Below, piece after piece: positions 1-8,909 of a DNA stretch of 49,426 nt (positions within the stretch are counted from its first letter, which is position 1; each line of letters starts with the position of its first letter). The stretch is from an uncultured Pelagibacteraceae bacterium (GTDB lineage Bacteria > Pseudomonadota > Alphaproteobacteria > Pelagibacterales > Pelagibacteraceae). The DNA lies in NCBI GenBank assembly GCA_905616445.1, contig CAJQSV010000004.1, positions 1 to 49,426 of the forward strand, given 5' to 3'. Made by a program: the position numbers and the translations under genes. The notes under the pieces are model-generated. The model ran no database searches. It saw only the letters and a list, made by a program, of their open reading frames with translations, and had not been told where the DNA came from.

Positions 1-37
1 TATAAATAGTTGGCACCAGCCATTTAAATTTTTTCAT
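1..37 (-). CDS. glpQ: Glycerol ABC transporter permease GlpQ, N-terminal fragment cut by window edge
   Basis: Only the first 12 codons are inside the window. They read MKKFKWLVPTIY, and the ATG at 37-35 overlaps the TAA of the preceding permease gene as TAATG, so translation is probably coupled. A short basic start followed by a hydrophobic stretch fits the second inner-membrane permease of a sugar or glycerol ABC importer. The assignment to GlpQ rests on the gene order glpV-S-T-P-Q and not on the 12 residues themselves. Confidence 0.6.
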   Translation of the reverse strand, partial: MKKFKWLVPTIY

Positions 38-900
38 TATTTTGCCTCATCTTTCATCATTAAATTATAAAAAATCCAACAGACCAGAAGTACGATAAAA
101 AAATAAATAAGTGACATCGCAGCCGCAGGACCTAAATCAAATTGACCTAAAGCCATCTTAACTAAATCAATAGATAAAAAGACTGTAGAATTTCCAGGAC
201 CTCCTCCTGTTAAAACAAAAGGTTCTGTGTAGATCATAAAGCTGTCCATGAATCTCAAAAGAATAGCTAATGTTAAAACTTTCTTCATTTTAGGAAGTTC
301 TATATATCTAAAAATATCCCATCTGCTAGCTCCATCTATTTCTGCTGCTTGGTAGTAAGCAGGTTGAATAGAATTTAATCCAGCATAAGACAATAAAACT
401 ACCAAAGAGGTCCAGTGCCAGACGTCCATTAAGACTGTCGTAAACCAAGCATCGCCAACTTGTTGTGTAAAATTGTAATCAAAGCCTAAAGAATTTAATG
501 AATGACCAAGAAAACCAATTTCTGGTAAAGCAAAAATATTCCACATAGCCCCTACTACATTCCAAGGTATCAGTAGTGGCATTGACATTAAGATTAAGCA
601 AACAGGAACACCCCAGCCTTTTTTTGGCATGGTTAAAGCAATGGCTATCCCTAATGGTAATTGAATTAAAAGAATAATAAAAGTAAATAGAAATTGCCTT
701 CCTAGTGCAGCATGAAATCTTTCTGAATGTAAAATTTGTTTAAACCATCTTGTTCCTTCCCAGGTAAAAACATTGCTACCAAAAGTTTCTTGGAAAGAAT
801 AATTAACAACTGTCATTAATGGGACTACTGCATTGAAAGCAACAAGTACAAACACAGGAATTACGAAAAACCAGGCTTTTTGATTTAGAGTTTTATTCAT
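37..900 (-). CDS. glpP: Glycerol ABC transporter permease GlpP
   Basis: Inner-membrane permease of a carbohydrate-type (MalF/UgpA family) ABC importer, 287 residues. About six hydrophobic segments are visible, beginning near residue 11. The cytoplasmic EAA-type coupling loop is seen near residues 184-200 (QAAEIDGASRWDIFRYIELP), which docks on the ATPases. Its start codon overlaps the stop of the upstream ATPase gene as TAATG, and its own stop overlaps the next permease start in the same way. The neighbouring paired ATPases and the 571-residue binding protein match the rhizobial glycerol system GlpSTPQV, so glycerol is the inferred substrate. A different polyol cannot be excluded from the permease alone. 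Confidence 0.85.
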   Translation of the reverse strand: MNKTLNQKAWFFVIPVFVLVAFNAVVPLMTVVNYSFQETFGSNVFTWEGTRWFKQILHSERFHAALGRQFLFTFIILLIQLPLGIAIALTMPKKGWGVPVCLILMSMPLLIPWNVVGAMWNIFALPEIGFLGHSLNSLGFDYNFTQQVGDAWFTTVLMDVWHWTSLVVLLSYAGLNSIQPAYYQAAEIDGASRWDIFRYIELPKMKKVLTLAILLRFMDSFMIYTEPFVLTGGGPGNSTVFLSIDLVKMALGQFDLGPAAAMSLIYFFIVLLVCWIFYNLMMKDEAK

Positions 901-1964
901 TATTCAATAATCCAATCGTCTCCATAAGCGTAAGTATATTTTTGATTAAAAGTTACAAAAGCACTTCCACTTGGTATTTCATCTTGAGGGTTTGATAAAA
1001 TTTTAATTTTTCCACCGCCAGTTTCAACATCAACTATTTTGTGTCTTCCTATATTATTTACTTTTAAAACTTTAGCAGGAATACCATCTTTGGAAAAATT
1101 GATAAACTCTGGTCTAATACCAACTTGTGTTTTGTTAAAATTAGTTTTTTTTATACTTGTGTTGCTTGCAATTCTTTGACCTGCTAAATTAATCTCTCCA
1201 TTAGTAATTTTACATGGTAGTAGATTCATGCCAGGTGAACCAATAAAATGACCTACAAATGTATGTTTTGGTTTTTCAAAAAGTTCAATTGGTGTTCCGG
1301 TTTGAACAATTCGACCTTCATGCATAACAACAACTTGATCGGCAAAAGTTAAAGCCTCGGTTTGATCGTGAGTAACATAGATCATTGTTCTTTTAATTTT
1401 TTGATGAAGTTCTTTTAATTTTGATCTTAAAACCCATTTTAAGTGAGGATCAATCACCGTTAGTGGCTCATCAAACATAATTACATTTACATCTGATCTA
1501 ACCAAACCACGACCTAAAGAAATTTTTTGTTTTCCATCAGCTGTTAAACCTGATGCTCTATTGTTTAAGGTAGAAGTTAATTCTAACATTTCCGCAATTT
1601 CTCTAACTTTAGAATCTATTTCTGATTCAGACAAAGCCCTGTTTCTTAATGGAAAAGCTAAGTTGTCGTAAACGCTCATCGTGTCATAAATAACAGGAAA
1701 TTGAAAAATTTGCGCAATATCTCTTTGAACAGGATTCAATTGTGTGACGTCTTTATCATTAAATAAAACTTTACCTTTAGTTGGGACTAATAAACCAGAG
1801 ATAATATTCAATAACGTAGTTTTTCCGCAACCTGAAGGACCTAGCAAAGCATAGGCACCGCCGTCGTTCCAATCAATATTAATGTTAGTGAGAACAAAAT
1901 CAGAATCTTTTTCTTGTTTCTTTAAGTAACTATGGCTTAAGTTTTTTAACGTAACTTTAGACAT
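900..1964 (-). CDS. glpT: Glycerol ABC transporter ATP-binding protein GlpT
   Basis: Cytoplasmic ATPase subunit, 354 residues, usual length for the MalK/UgpC type with a C-terminal regulatory fold. It has a canonical Walker A (GPSGCGKTT, about 42-50), Q-loop Q88, Walker B with catalytic Glu (VIMFDEP, D165/E166) and an H-loop histidine (YVTHDQ, H199). The ABC signature is degenerate: about 140-150 reads LTADGKQKISL instead of LSGGQ. Its partner GlpS has the opposite defect, so a heterodimer would keep one complete ATP site. The start overlaps the end of glpS by eight bases. The symbol follows the rhizobial glycerol-transporter usage and is not the E. coli GlpT antiporter. Confidence 0.87.
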   Translation of the reverse strand: MSKVTLKNLSHSYLKKQEKDSDFVLTNINIDWNDGGAYALLGPSGCGKTTLLNIISGLLVPTKGKVLFNDKDVTQLNPVQRDIAQIFQFPVIYDTMSVYDNLAFPLRNRALSESEIDSKVREIAEMLELTSTLNNRASGLTADGKQKISLGRGLVRSDVNVIMFDEPLTVIDPHLKWVLRSKLKELHQKIKRTMIYVTHDQTEALTFADQVVVMHEGRIVQTGTPIELFEKPKHTFVGHFIGSPGMNLLPCKITNGEINLAGQRIASNTSIKKTNFNKTQVGIRPEFINFSKDGIPAKVLKVNNIGRHKIVDVETGGGKIKILSNPQDEIPSGSAFVTFNQKYTYAYGDDWIIE

Positions 1965-3021
1965 TCTTTACCAGCCTGTCACTTTGATCAAAAAATAAAC
2001 ACTCATCTACATTCATGTAAAGTTTCATTTCTTCACCTACATTTATTTGGTGCGCGCCACTAGATAAAGAAACCCAATTAAATTTTCCATTCTTAAAATG
2101 TATTATGCTTTCAGATCCACTTAATTCTGAAATTAAAATTTTACCTTTAATTTCGACTGAATTACCTCCATTTTTTTTAACTGTAACGTTATGAGGTCGA
2201 ATTCCAATTTTATAGTATCCGTCTCTAATGTTCATTTTCGTTTTCCATTTGGCACTATTATCTAAAAATGAACACGTATCACCAATCTTCTGAATATCAG
2301 TAATATTCAAAGGCGGTTCACTAAAAACTTCAGCTGAGCTTAAGTTGTGAGGATTATTGTACACGTCTAACGTTTTTCCATATTGAATTACTTTTCCTTT
2401 AAGTAAAGTTGCAGTATTACCGCCCATCATTAATGCATCGGTTGGTTCTGTAGTTGCGTAAACTACGATACACTCTCTATCTTCAAATAATTTAGGAAGT
2501 TCTTCTCTAAGTTCCTCTCGTAACTTAAAATCTAGGTTAGCCAAAGGTTCATCTAATAAGATTAAATCAGAATCTTTCACTAACGCTCTCGCTAATGCTG
2601 TTCTTTGTTGTTGTCCACCCGATAGTTCATCTGGTTTTTTATCTAGCATAGGAGATAATTTTAATAATTCAGCAACTTTACCCACACGCTCTTTTATTTC
2701 ACTAGGGTTTACTCCTATAATCTTTAATGGCGATGCTATGTTTTCATAAACTGTAAAATTTGGGTAATTAATAAACTGTTGATAGACCATAGAAACATTT
2801 CGTCCTTGAACTTTTAAGCCTGTAACATTTTTTTCGTTAAACCAGATTTCACCACTAGTGGGTTTAAGAAGTCCGGCCATAATCTGCATAAGAGTAGTTT
2901 TGCCAGCTAATGTTGAACCTAACAATATATTAATAGTATTTTTTTCTAATTTAAGATTAGTTTCATGAATGTAAGTCTCAACCCCCACTTTCATTTCAAT
3001 ATTTTTTAACTCTAGACTCAT
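1957..3021 (-). CDS. glpS: Glycerol ABC transporter ATP-binding protein GlpS
   Basis: Second ATPase subunit of the importer, 354 residues. Walker A is GSTLAGKT (35-42), which still fits GxxxxGK[ST]. The signature LSGGQ (133-137) and Walker B LILLDEP (D157/E158) are intact. The H-loop histidine is missing: the segment at 188-197 reads YATTEPTDAL, with Thr191 where GlpT has His199. The AGKT form of Walker A is, from memory, typical of rhizobial GlpS. The gene begins 74 bases after the binding-protein gene, with a strong hairpin terminator in the gap. No clear Shine-Dalgarno is seen before the ATG, so expression may depend on read-through from glpV. Confidence 0.86.
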   Translation of the reverse strand: MSLELKNIEMKVGVETYIHETNLKLEKNTINILLGSTLAGKTTLMQIMAGLLKPTSGEIWFNEKNVTGLKVQGRNVSMVYQQFINYPNFTVYENIASPLKIIGVNPSEIKERVGKVAELLKLSPMLDKKPDELSGGQQQRTALARALVKDSDLILLDEPLANLDFKLREELREELPKLFEDRECIVVYATTEPTDALMMGGNTATLLKGKVIQYGKTLDVYNNPHNLSSAEVFSEPPLNITDIQKIGDTCSFLDNSAKWKTKMNIRDGYYKIGIRPHNVTVKKNGGNSVEIKGKILISELSGSESIIHFKNGKFNWVSLSSGAHQINVGEEMKLYMNVDECLFFDQSDRLVKNV

Positions 3022-3044
3022 AATAATTTTTGGAATTTGGTTTT

Positions 3045-3074
3045 AAAAAAAGGGGGCAATAAATGCCCCCTTTT
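3045..3074 (-). terminator. Intrinsic terminator/attenuator between glpV and glpS
   Basis: An 11-bp perfect stem (3048-3058 pairing with 3064-3074) with a GGGGGC/GCCCCC core and a 5-base loop is followed, on the minus strand, by a run of seven T at 3051-3045. It is the strongest GC-rich hairpin noticed in the window. Its position after a binding-protein gene and before its ATPase genes is typical for partial termination or 3' protection, which lets the binding protein exceed the membrane subunits. Confidence 0.85.
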
Positions 3075-3095
3075 AAATTTAGATTAACCTCTTAA

Positions 3096-4811
3096 TTAAT
3101 TCCAAGCTTTCGCAAATGGAACTGTTTTTCCTTGAGGTTTCTCGTCAACTTTAGCTTTTGGTGAACCTTTTTGATTTAACCAATAAGACGCTTCTCTTGG
3201 TTTGTTCAATCTTGGTCCACAGCCACCGTAAGCGTTACTACCTTTGTCAGCAGCTTCCATACGAGACATAACTAAGTCCATCTCTGTTGCAAGACGATCC
3301 ATAGTTTGTTGTGGTGTAAATGTGCCAGAGTTAACTTCACCGATATGTTGCCACCATAATTGTGCAAGTTTCGGATAATCTGGAACGTTGATACCAGTTG
3401 GTGACCAAACATTTCTGTTGTCAGATCTATAGAACTCAATAAGTCCACCTAATTCAGGCGCTCTCTTAGTGAAGTGCTTGTGGTTAACAGTACTTTTTCT
3501 TACAAATGTTAAACCAACGTCAGCTTTTTTAAGAGATACAGTTTTTGAAACTGTAAATTGAGCGTATAACCACGCAGCTTTTCTTCTATCAACTGGAGTA
3601 GACTTAAACATAGTCCATGATCCAACGTCTTGATATCCAAGCTTCATGCCTTCTTCCCAATATGGTCCTTTTGGTGATGGTCCCATTCTCCATAACGGCA
3701 TACCATCTTTATCAACTACTTTATTAGTATCGCTTTTTCCAACTAAAGAAGCTGTAAAAGCTGTGTACCAGAAAATTTGTTGAGCGACGTTACCTGAAGA
3801 TAGAGATGGTAGAGACTGATAAAAGTCCATAGTTGCAGCTTCCGGCGGTGCGTAAGCTCTTAACCATTCATCCCATTTTCTAATTGCGTAAACAGCAGCA
3901 GGTGCGTTAGTAGCTCCACCTCTTGTTACAGAAGCTCCAACAGGGTTACAAGAACCTTTTTCCATTCTTATTCCCCATTCGTCTACTGGTACTCCATTAG
4001 GTAATCCTTTACTTCCACCGCCAGCCATTGATAGCCAAGCATCAGTCATTCTCCAACCTAAGTCAGGAGCTCTTTTACCGTAGTCCATGTGACCGTATAT
4101 TCTAACACCATCAATTTCTTTAACATCGTTTGAAAAGAAAGCAGCGATATCTTCATAAGCGGACCAGTTAACTGGTACACCTAGCTCATAACCGTGTTTA
4201 GCTTTGAATGCTTTTTTGATTTCAGGTCTGTCAAACCAATCTTTTCTAAACCAATAAAGGTTAGCAAATTGTTGGTCTGGTAACTGATAAAGATTTCCAT
4301 CTGGACCAGTCGTAAATTGTAGTCCGATAAAATCTTCAAGATCTAAAGTTGGTAAAGTAACATCTTTACCCTCACCTTTCATCCAGTCAGTTAGGTTAAC
4401 AGCTTGTTGCATACGCGCGTGTGTACCAATCAAATCTGAGTCGTTAACATATGCATCATAAATACTAACGTTAGTTTGCATTTGTGTTTGCACAGCCATT
4501 ACCACGTCACCTTCACCTATTATTTGATGCGTTACTTTAATGCCAGTTACGTCCTCAAAAGCCTTTGTAAGAACTTTTGACTCATAAACGTGAGTTGGTA
4601 TTCCTTCAGAAACTACTTTTATAGACATTCCTTTGAACGGCTTCGCAGCATCTTTGAACCATTTCATTTCTTTAACTCTTTCTTTTTCAGAAATAGTTGA
4701 AAGACTGAATTCACCTTTAGCTAAGTCAGTAATTGCATCCGAGTAAGCGGATGAAATTACTAGGGAGTAAGCAACAGCAACAGCAAAAATTGTCTTAAGT
4801 TTATTAAACAT
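3096..4811 (-). CDS. glpV: Glycerol ABC transporter substrate-binding protein GlpV
   Basis: Periplasmic solute-binding protein, 571 residues. That is much longer than common sugar-binding proteins but about the size of rhizobial GlpV. A signal peptide is visible: basic MFNKLK, a hydrophobic core, and probable cleavage near SSAYSDA (about residue 25). An AAGGA Shine-Dalgarno lies seven bases before the ATG. The body is rich in aromatic residues, as expected for a sugar or polyol binder. It is the first gene of the transporter set and is followed by a terminator-like hairpin, which suggests higher expression than the ATPases and permeases. Glycerol specificity is inferred from neighbouring glpK and gpsA. 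Confidence 0.86.
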   Translation of the reverse strand: MFNKLKTIFAVAVAYSLVISSAYSDAITDLAKGEFSLSTISEKERVKEMKWFKDAAKPFKGMSIKVVSEGIPTHVYESKVLTKAFEDVTGIKVTHQIIGEGDVVMAVQTQMQTNVSIYDAYVNDSDLIGTHARMQQAVNLTDWMKGEGKDVTLPTLDLEDFIGLQFTTGPDGNLYQLPDQQFANLYWFRKDWFDRPEIKKAFKAKHGYELGVPVNWSAYEDIAAFFSNDVKEIDGVRIYGHMDYGKRAPDLGWRMTDAWLSMAGGGSKGLPNGVPVDEWGIRMEKGSCNPVGASVTRGGATNAPAAVYAIRKWDEWLRAYAPPEAATMDFYQSLPSLSSGNVAQQIFWYTAFTASLVGKSDTNKVVDKDGMPLWRMGPSPKGPYWEEGMKLGYQDVGSWTMFKSTPVDRRKAAWLYAQFTVSKTVSLKKADVGLTFVRKSTVNHKHFTKRAPELGGLIEFYRSDNRNVWSPTGINVPDYPKLAQLWWQHIGEVNSGTFTPQQTMDRLATEMDLVMSRMEAADKGSNAYGGCGPRLNKPREASYWLNQKGSPKAKVDEKPQGKTVPFAKAWN

Positions 4812-4938
4812 TTTTATCCTTTGTTGAAGTTAATTATTGATTTACTAGTCGTTAATAGATTGATTTAAACTTAAATTAAACTTTATGTAAAGCTGATTTA
4901 GCAGTAAAATGTAGGGCTAAAGTAAAATAAATACAATT

Positions 4939-6435
4939 TTAGATTGTATCAGTTAGTGTTTTCTTAATTGCAGCAGACCAACCTTTCACTAAACTATTTC
5001 TCGCCTTTGAATTTATTTTAGGAGTAAAATTTTTATCTAAATGCCAGTTCGTAGAAATATCTTTTAAAGATTTGTAAACACCAATTTGAAGTCCTGCCAT
5101 GAATGCCGCTCCTAAAGCAGTGGTTTCTTGAGTTTTTGGTCTTAAAACTTTTATATTAACAACGTCTGATAAAAATTGTGAAAACCAATTATTTATTACC
5201 ATTCCTCCGTCAATCTTAACCAATTTAAGTTTTAGCCCATCATGCTTCATAGCTTCAAATAAATCATACGTTTGATAAGCAACAGACTCGATTGTAGCTC
5301 TAATAATTTCTTTTGGTCCTGTGTCTCTTGTAAGTCCACTCAGAACACCCCTTGCATTAGCGTCCCAATAAGGAGCACCGAGACCTGTAAAAGCAGGAAC
5401 TAAATAAACACCCTTATTTTCCTTTAATGATTTAACAATACTTTCTGTTTCTGAGGCTTTTTTAAAAAACTTTAGTTTATCTCTTAACCACTGAACACCT
5501 GCTCCAGCTATAAATATTGAACCTTCCATGGCATAAGTAGTTTTTCCTTTAATACGATAAGCTATGGTAGTTAAAAGTCTATTTTTTGAATATATAATTT
5601 TATTTCCAGTGTTAAGTAAAACAAATGCACCTGTTCCATAAGTGCTTTTTAAAGAACCTGGTTCAAAACAACACTGTCCAATTGATGCTGACTGTTGATC
5701 ACCAACAACTCCAGTTATAGAAATTGGTTTTCTTGTAATAGAGGAATCTGTATGACCATAATCGTCAGCACAGTCTTTAACTATAGGTAAAATATGTTTT
5801 TCTATTTTTAAAAGTTTTAGAATACTATCGTCCCATTTATTAGTGACAATATTATAAATCATTGTTCTGCTTGCATTTGTTGCATCAGTTGCGTGAACTT
5901 TACCGCGTGTAAGGCGCCAGATTAAAAAACTATCAATAGTTCCAAAAAGTAATTGTTTTTTCTTCATTAGTTTTTTAGCTAAAGGAACGTTTTCTAAAAC
6001 CCATTTTATTTTTGTTGCAGAAAAGTAAGAATCGATTAGTAATCCGGTTCTATTAAAAATAAGAGTTTCTTTATTTTGTTTTCTTAATTTTTTACAAAAT
6101 TCTTCTTGTCTTCTGTCTTGCCAAACAATAGCGTTATATACAGTTTTGCCAGTTTTTTTGTCCCACAAAACTGTTGTCTCTCGTTGGTTCGTAATACCAA
6201 TGGTTAAAATATTGCCTTTAAGTTTTTTACTTTTATTAATAACGTCAATTAAAGTTTTTTTAGTAGTGTTCCATATTTCCTCGGGATCATGTTCTACCCA
6301 TCCATTTTTTGGAAAATATTGAGTAAATTCTTTTTTTGAAGAATAAACCGGTTGTCCTTTTAGGTCAAAAAGTATGGATCTGCTTGATGTGGTTCCTTGG
6401 TCTATTGAAATAATAAAGTTTTTATCTTTTTTCAT
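4939..6435 (-). CDS. glpK: Glycerol kinase
   Basis: FGGY-family kinase of 498 residues, the usual GlpK length. It phosphorylates glycerol to sn-glycerol 3-phosphate in the cytoplasm using ATP. The N-terminal ATP loop IDQGTTSSRS (about 11-20), the glycerol-binding segment around NQRETT, the catalytic Asp in GVVGDQQSA and the C-terminal DGGM motif are all present. The start lies two bases after the gpsA stop (TAACAATG), so the two are co-translated. The 127-base gap to glpV could hold a second promoter or processing site. Immediate neighbours (importer and dehydrogenase) support glycerol over other polyols. Confidence 0.95.
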   Translation of the reverse strand: MKKDKNFIISIDQGTTSSRSILFDLKGQPVYSSKKEFTQYFPKNGWVEHDPEEIWNTTKKTLIDVINKSKKLKGNILTIGITNQRETTVLWDKKTGKTVYNAIVWQDRRQEEFCKKLRKQNKETLIFNRTGLLIDSYFSATKIKWVLENVPLAKKLMKKKQLLFGTIDSFLIWRLTRGKVHATDATNASRTMIYNIVTNKWDDSILKLLKIEKHILPIVKDCADDYGHTDSSITRKPISITGVVGDQQSASIGQCCFEPGSLKSTYGTGAFVLLNTGNKIIYSKNRLLTTIAYRIKGKTTYAMEGSIFIAGAGVQWLRDKLKFFKKASETESIVKSLKENKGVYLVPAFTGLGAPYWDANARGVLSGLTRDTGPKEIIRATIESVAYQTYDLFEAMKHDGLKLKLVKIDGGMVINNWFSQFLSDVVNIKVLRPKTQETTALGAAFMAGLQIGVYKSLKDISTNWHLDKNFTPKINSKARNSLVKGWSAAIKKTLTDTI

Positions 6436-6437
6436 TG

Positions 6438-7484
6438 TTAATTAAAATATTGCCAGTCTAATTCTAATTTTTTATTTTTAATTATAGCGTTGATCATACC
6501 AAGCATTAAAGGTAGTTTTTTTTTGTCAAAATCTTCATTAACTTTTTTTCCAATTTCCATTGCTAGATCTGCTCCCTCAACGGTGACTTTAGGCATTTTT
6601 ATTTTTTTTGCCTCAGAAAATGTCATACCCTCCCCTATGTAAGACCCCATTAAACTATTTCTACCTCCTCCAGAACTAACATATAAATCTCCGAGTCCAG
6701 CTAAGCCTTTAACAGTTTCTTTTTTTCCTTTTAAATATTCTACAAAAATTTCCATTTCTTGAACTGATTGTTTAATTAGAGCTGAAGCTGTGTTTAAATA
6801 ATTTTTTTCTCTGACATCATCAGAAATATTATTGCTACAAAGACCTTTAGCTGCTCCTACAGCCATTGAAAATATATTTTTAATTGCGGCTGAAACTTCA
6901 ACACCATTTAAATCATCAGAAAAAGATGTGTGGTAATAACTGGTGTTTAATAATGCAGCAATTTTTTTTGCAACTATAATGTCTTTATTTGCAATAACTA
7001 CGCTACTGTGAACCCTGTTAGCCAAACCCGTTGCAAGACACGGTCCACCAACAGCAGAAATATTTACTTCCAGAATTCCTTTGGTAAATAGCAGTCTCTC
7101 TAATTTGTCTACCAATAATTCATAATTGTTTTTGTGGATGCTCAAGCCCTTGGTTAGCATAAGCAAATTGGGAAGTTTTTTGTCTTTAAAAACACGATGA
7201 AGTTGATCTGAAACCCATTCGATACCTTTTGAACTAATGCCTAAAACTATTAAGTCTACGCCAGTACTTAAAATTGTATCAAAATTTTTGTATTTAATTA
7301 AATTTATACTCTTTGGAATATTTGTATTAAGACCGGGATGTAACCTTTTATTTTTTAAAACCGAGTCAATAAAATCATTCTCTAAATGAGTTCCTACAAT
7401 ATTAATATCATGATTGTTGTCTAGACATGGAAATGAGAAGGCTGTACCCATTGCACCTGCTCCGATTATAACAATCTTAGACAT
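6438..7484 (-). CDS. gpsA: NAD(P)-dependent glycerol-3-phosphate dehydrogenase (divergent GpsA)
   Basis: Rossmann-fold enzyme interconverting sn-glycerol 3-phosphate and DHAP. I chose the ATG at 7484, not an in-frame ATG 11 codons upstream: an AGGA box sits about nine bases before it, the Rossmann motif GAGAMG then starts at the usual distance from the N terminus, and the gene no longer overlaps trkH. The length is 348 residues. The catalytic Lys segment (AAIKNIFSMAVG) and GLAGLGDL are present. The segment normally reading like SGPSFAxE is here AVGGPCLATGLA, which marks a divergent branch. Tight linkage to glpK suggests it oxidises glycerol 3-phosphate, replacing GlpD. A biosynthetic role in phospholipid synthesis remains possible. 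Confidence 0.85.
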   Translation of the reverse strand: MSKIVIIGAGAMGTAFSFPCLDNNHDINIVGTHLENDFIDSVLKNKRLHPGLNTNIPKSINLIKYKNFDTILSTGVDLIVLGISSKGIEWVSDQLHRVFKDKKLPNLLMLTKGLSIHKNNYELLVDKLERLLFTKGILEVNISAVGGPCLATGLANRVHSSVVIANKDIIVAKKIAALLNTSYYHTSFSDDLNGVEVSAAIKNIFSMAVGAAKGLCSNNISDDVREKNYLNTASALIKQSVQEMEIFVEYLKGKKETVKGLAGLGDLYVSSGGGRNSLMGSYIGEGMTFSEAKKIKMPKVTVEGADLAMEIGKKVNEDFDKKKLPLMLGMINAIIKNKKLELDWQYFN

Positions 7485-7488
7485 AAAA

Positions 7489-8907
7489 TTAATTCCTACG
7501 AATGACTTTTTTAACAATTAATAAAAGAGATAATAGCTCAATTTTTCCTATAACCATAAATAAAATTAAAAAAAATTTAGATGATGTAAATAAATTAGAA
7601 AAATAAATTTCTTCTATACCGTATAAACTGGAATTGACAGTATTTGTAATAGCTAAAATAGATAGTTTAAAAGAATTTTCAAAATTAATTCCTTCTGCTG
7701 ATAATACGCTCGATAATAAAAAAATACTTATAAAAAAACAAATAAAAATCAAAAAAGATGAATTTATATTTTCATTATTAATTTTATGTTCAGTTTTTAA
7801 AATACTTTGATCTAGAACAATGTTAGGAGAAACAAGTTTAAAAATTTCAAGAACTGATGATTTAAAAAGTATATATATTCTTATAAATTTAATTCCAGAA
7901 GAATTTGAGATAACTGACCCCCCAATAATAGTTAAAAAAATAAAGAACAAGTAAAAATTATTAGGTGGGTTATAAGAGCTTAATCCTGAGTTACTTATAC
8001 TACTTACAACGTTTGTAAAAATAATTAAATATGTAGTTTTACCAATTGAAAAAAAAAGCACTAAACTAAAAAAAATTGCTGCTATTAAAATCGCAATATC
8101 TTCGTAATGTTTTTTTAAAGTATTTAAATTAGTAAAAAGACTATAAAAAAAATAAATATTCAAAGCAGAAAATGTTAACCCCATAGCTAATATAATACTT
8201 TGCGCGGGTGTTTTAATAAGATTAGATAATTCATTGGTTGGCAAAAAAGCACCTGTAGAACTAATGGTCATCGCTAAATTAAAACTATTAAAAAGTCTAA
8301 TACCAGAAAATGTAAACAAGATAAAAATTAAACTAGTTAAAAAGAAATAAAGAAAAAAAACCTTTGTTATAATTTTATTTGTATCTTTAAAAAGATTGGT
8401 AGCTTTATCGGGATTATGAGCTAAATGCGTTAACTTATATTCTTTTTTAAAATTTGAGAAAATAAGTATTAAAAAAATTAAGAAGAATAAACCGCCTATC
8501 CAATGTGATGAAGATCTCCAAATAATTAATGTTGGATCTAAAATTTTAACATTAGTAAAAATAGTGAACCCCGTTGTTGTCAAACCTGATACAGCTTCAA
8601 AAAATGAATCAACAAATGTTAATTGATAATAACTAAAATAATATGGAATAGAGATTAAGAGAGAAACAAAAAAATAGACTAAAAATATTAAAAATAATTG
8701 CTCATAAAACTTAATATTTTTTTCAGCATTTTTGCTTATAAAATAAAAAATTAAGGCAGATAACAGTGAAATAACTAAGGTTAATAAATAAGAATCTAAA
8801 TTTAGATAGTGATCAAAATATGAAGAATATAAAATATTAAAAAAAGATAGAATAGATACTGGGTAACATGATAAATGCAGGTAATAAGAAATGCCTTTAA
8901 AATTCAT
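7489..8907 (-). CDS. trkH: Trk potassium uptake protein TrkH
   Basis: Potassium translocation subunit of the Trk system, 472 residues, almost entirely hydrophobic, with about ten or more membrane segments. Pore-loop-like glycine motifs recur, for example SGLTTTGFTIF, SSTGAFLP and SNSGLSSYNP, matching the four selectivity loops of the Trk/Ktr/HKT family. It follows trkA with two bases between them, so the regulatory RCK protein and the channel are made together. It is four bases upstream of gpsA. K+ uptake is the main fast osmotic response in such bacteria. Confidence 0.92.
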   Translation of the reverse strand: MNFKGISYYLHLSCYPVSILSFFNILYSSYFDHYLNLDSYLLTLVISLLSALIFYFISKNAEKNIKFYEQLFLIFLVYFFVSLLISIPYYFSYYQLTFVDSFFEAVSGLTTTGFTIFTNVKILDPTLIIWRSSSHWIGGLFFLIFLILIFSNFKKEYKLTHLAHNPDKATNLFKDTNKIITKVFFLYFFLTSLIFILFTFSGIRLFNSFNLAMTISSTGAFLPTNELSNLIKTPAQSIILAMGLTFSALNIYFFYSLFTNLNTLKKHYEDIAILIAAIFFSLVLFFSIGKTTYLIIFTNVVSSISNSGLSSYNPPNNFYLFFIFLTIIGGSVISNSSGIKFIRIYILFKSSVLEIFKLVSPNIVLDQSILKTEHKINNENINSSFLIFICFFISIFLLSSVLSAEGINFENSFKLSILAITNTVNSSLYGIEEIYFSNLFTSSKFFLILFMVIGKIELLSLLLIVKKVIRRN

Positions 8908-8909
8908 TT

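Noticed and set aside
4812-4938. Riboswitch or small RNA between glpK and glpV
   Set aside because: Only AT-rich sequence with the glpV Shine-Dalgarno was seen; no stable fold could be drawn by eye.
7485-7517. 11-residue N-terminal extension of GpsA
   Set aside because: The ATG at 7484 has a better Shine-Dalgarno and places the Rossmann motif at the normal position; the longer form overlaps trkH.
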